A DNA stretch of 12,724 nucleotides, from assembly GCA_017964705.1 (NCBI GenBank), contig JAGCRL010000060.1, positions 1-12,724 on the forward strand. Direction: 5' to 3'. The translations under genes and the position numbers were made by a program. Below the pieces are notes generated by a model. It was given only the letters and a program-made list of their open reading frames with translations. It was not told the origin of the DNA and made no database searches. How positions within the stretch are numbered: position 1 is the first letter of the stretch; each line of letters begins with the position of its first letter. Below are positions 12,315-12,724 of the stretch, piece by piece. This DNA comes from Alphaproteobacteria bacterium. Its GTDB lineage: Bacteria > Pseudomonadota > Alphaproteobacteria > RF32 > CAG-239.

Positions 12315-12724
12315 TTATATCTTAAAACAAGAATATTTAATTGTCAAGCCTATCATTAACTGTGGTCTATCTTCTAATATAGTTGTGATATTTGGTGTAT
12401 CAGTTATTGTAACTTTAACAGTTCCGTCAGATGAATATAAAACCGTATTTTTTTGAAAACCATTAGCAACCCTTTCAGCTTCCTCAAGTGGTTTGTAAAT
12501 ACCTTGACTTTTTTGAGGCCAATGCAATATTAATCTGAAAATACCTCTGTAAGTTTTAGCAGTATCAGCCCAAAACTCATTTTCAGGATTGTTGGGTATA
12601 TAAATCATTTCCCACCATTTTTTATCCACAGGCGGGTCATAATTAACATTCAAACATTTAATGTTTTTATCGTTAATAATTTTGATGGCTTTATCTTGTA
12701 AACATTGTATTATTTTAGATTCAA
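12315..12724 (-). CDS. Tail terminator protein (DUF4128-like), 5' end beyond window
   Basis: The frame is open to the window edge (136 codons plus stop region, no start seen). An in-frame TTG at 12653 has no ribosome binding site and would cut the first helix, so the gene begins outside. The visible protein has an N-terminal helix (IIQCLQDKAIKIINDKNIKC), VNYDPPVDKKWWEMIYIPNN, then ENEFWADTAKTYRGIFRLIL with HWPQKSQGIYKPLEEAERVA, VTITDTPN and a final MIGLTIKYSCF. The pattern P-x-P.....W..........N......YRGIF...I.WP...G......A..VA..F matches tail terminator-like DUF4128 proteins. These form a ring that stops tube growth and joins the tail to the head. Immediate placement before the major tail gene agrees. 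The end of the gene overlaps a candidate promoter. Confidence 0.8.
   Translation of the reverse strand, partial: ESKIIQCLQDKAIKIINDKNIKCLNVNYDPPVDKKWWEMIYIPNNPENEFWADTAKTYRGIFRLILHWPQKSQGIYKPLEEAERVANGFQKNTVLYSSDGTVKVTITDTPNITTILEDRPQLMIGLTIKYSCFKI
12319..12347 (-). promoter_or_regulatory. Candidate promoter for the major tail gene
   Basis: On the minus strand there is TTGACA (12347-12342), a 17-bp spacer, then TAAGAT (12324-12319; four of six consensus bases). A perfect TATAAT (12319-12314) lies just downstream but at 22 bp from that -35. It overlaps the end of the tail terminator gene and would give a leader of about 100 nt. Both this and the promoter at 981-1009 begin TTGACAAT. AT-rich coding DNA can produce such matches by chance, so confidence is moderate. 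Confidence 0.5.

Noticed and set aside
12314-12319. Perfect TATAAT as the -10 for the major tail promoter
   Set aside because: It is 22 bp from TTGACA and no acceptable -35 lies at 16-18 bp; the overlapping TAAGAT with a 17-bp spacer fits better.
12268-12456. 62-residue plus-strand ORF near the start of the major tail gene
   Set aside because: Antisense to the tail terminator gene and the leader; low-complexity hydrophobic product with no supporting signal.

Overview
The window is the tail-morphogenesis region of a tailed phage or prophage with a long non-contractile (siphovirus, lambda-like) tail. Every supportable gene is on the minus strand, so transcription runs from high to low coordinates. 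The order is tail terminator, major tail protein, two tail assembly chaperones joined by a -1 frameshift, tape measure, gpM-like, gpL-like, NlpC/P60 peptidase, gpJ-like central fibre. The lambda-type tip proteins suggest a Gram-negative host, but no sequence here identifies it. The DNA is AT-rich: hand-counted lines in the gpJ-like gene are about 28-30% GC.

12724-7409: a tightly packed tail operon, with TAATG or short overlaps at several junctions. It opens inside the tail terminator gene. A candidate promoter lies over the end of that gene, followed by a 102-bp structured leader and the major tail protein, which carries a C-terminal Ig-like domain. The two chaperone frames are linked by a run of seven T that gives a canonical U UUU UUU slippery site, so a G-GT-type fusion of about 260 residues is predicted. 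The 673-residue tape measure and the tip proteins follow.

7422-1013: the 1362-residue central fibre protein seems to carry a lambda gpI-like front end. After it come a side or tip fibre with an internal domain duplication, a probable fibre assembly chaperone, and a multi-pass membrane protein of unknown role. The part from about 3000 down to 1013 is noticeably richer in GC than the gpJ-like gene, which fits a swappable host-range cassette.

1012-386: a compact regulatory cassette. A near-consensus promoter (perfect -35, 17-bp spacer, extended -10) drives three small genes: a single-pass membrane protein, a 30-residue Arg/Gly-rich peptide, and a sigma-region-4-like helix-turn-helix protein. 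It ends in a strong intrinsic terminator. A 30-bp inverted repeat, GCTAAC-N18-GTTAGC, overlaps the promoter. A near-identical one, GCTAAC-N18-ATTAGC, sits just upstream of the next gene (330-1), where a 14-bp hairpin also hides the ribosome binding site. This cassette and its paired operator-like sites are the least ordinary part of the window.

No endolysin, integrase, head gene, tRNA, CRISPR array or insertion sequence was recognised.
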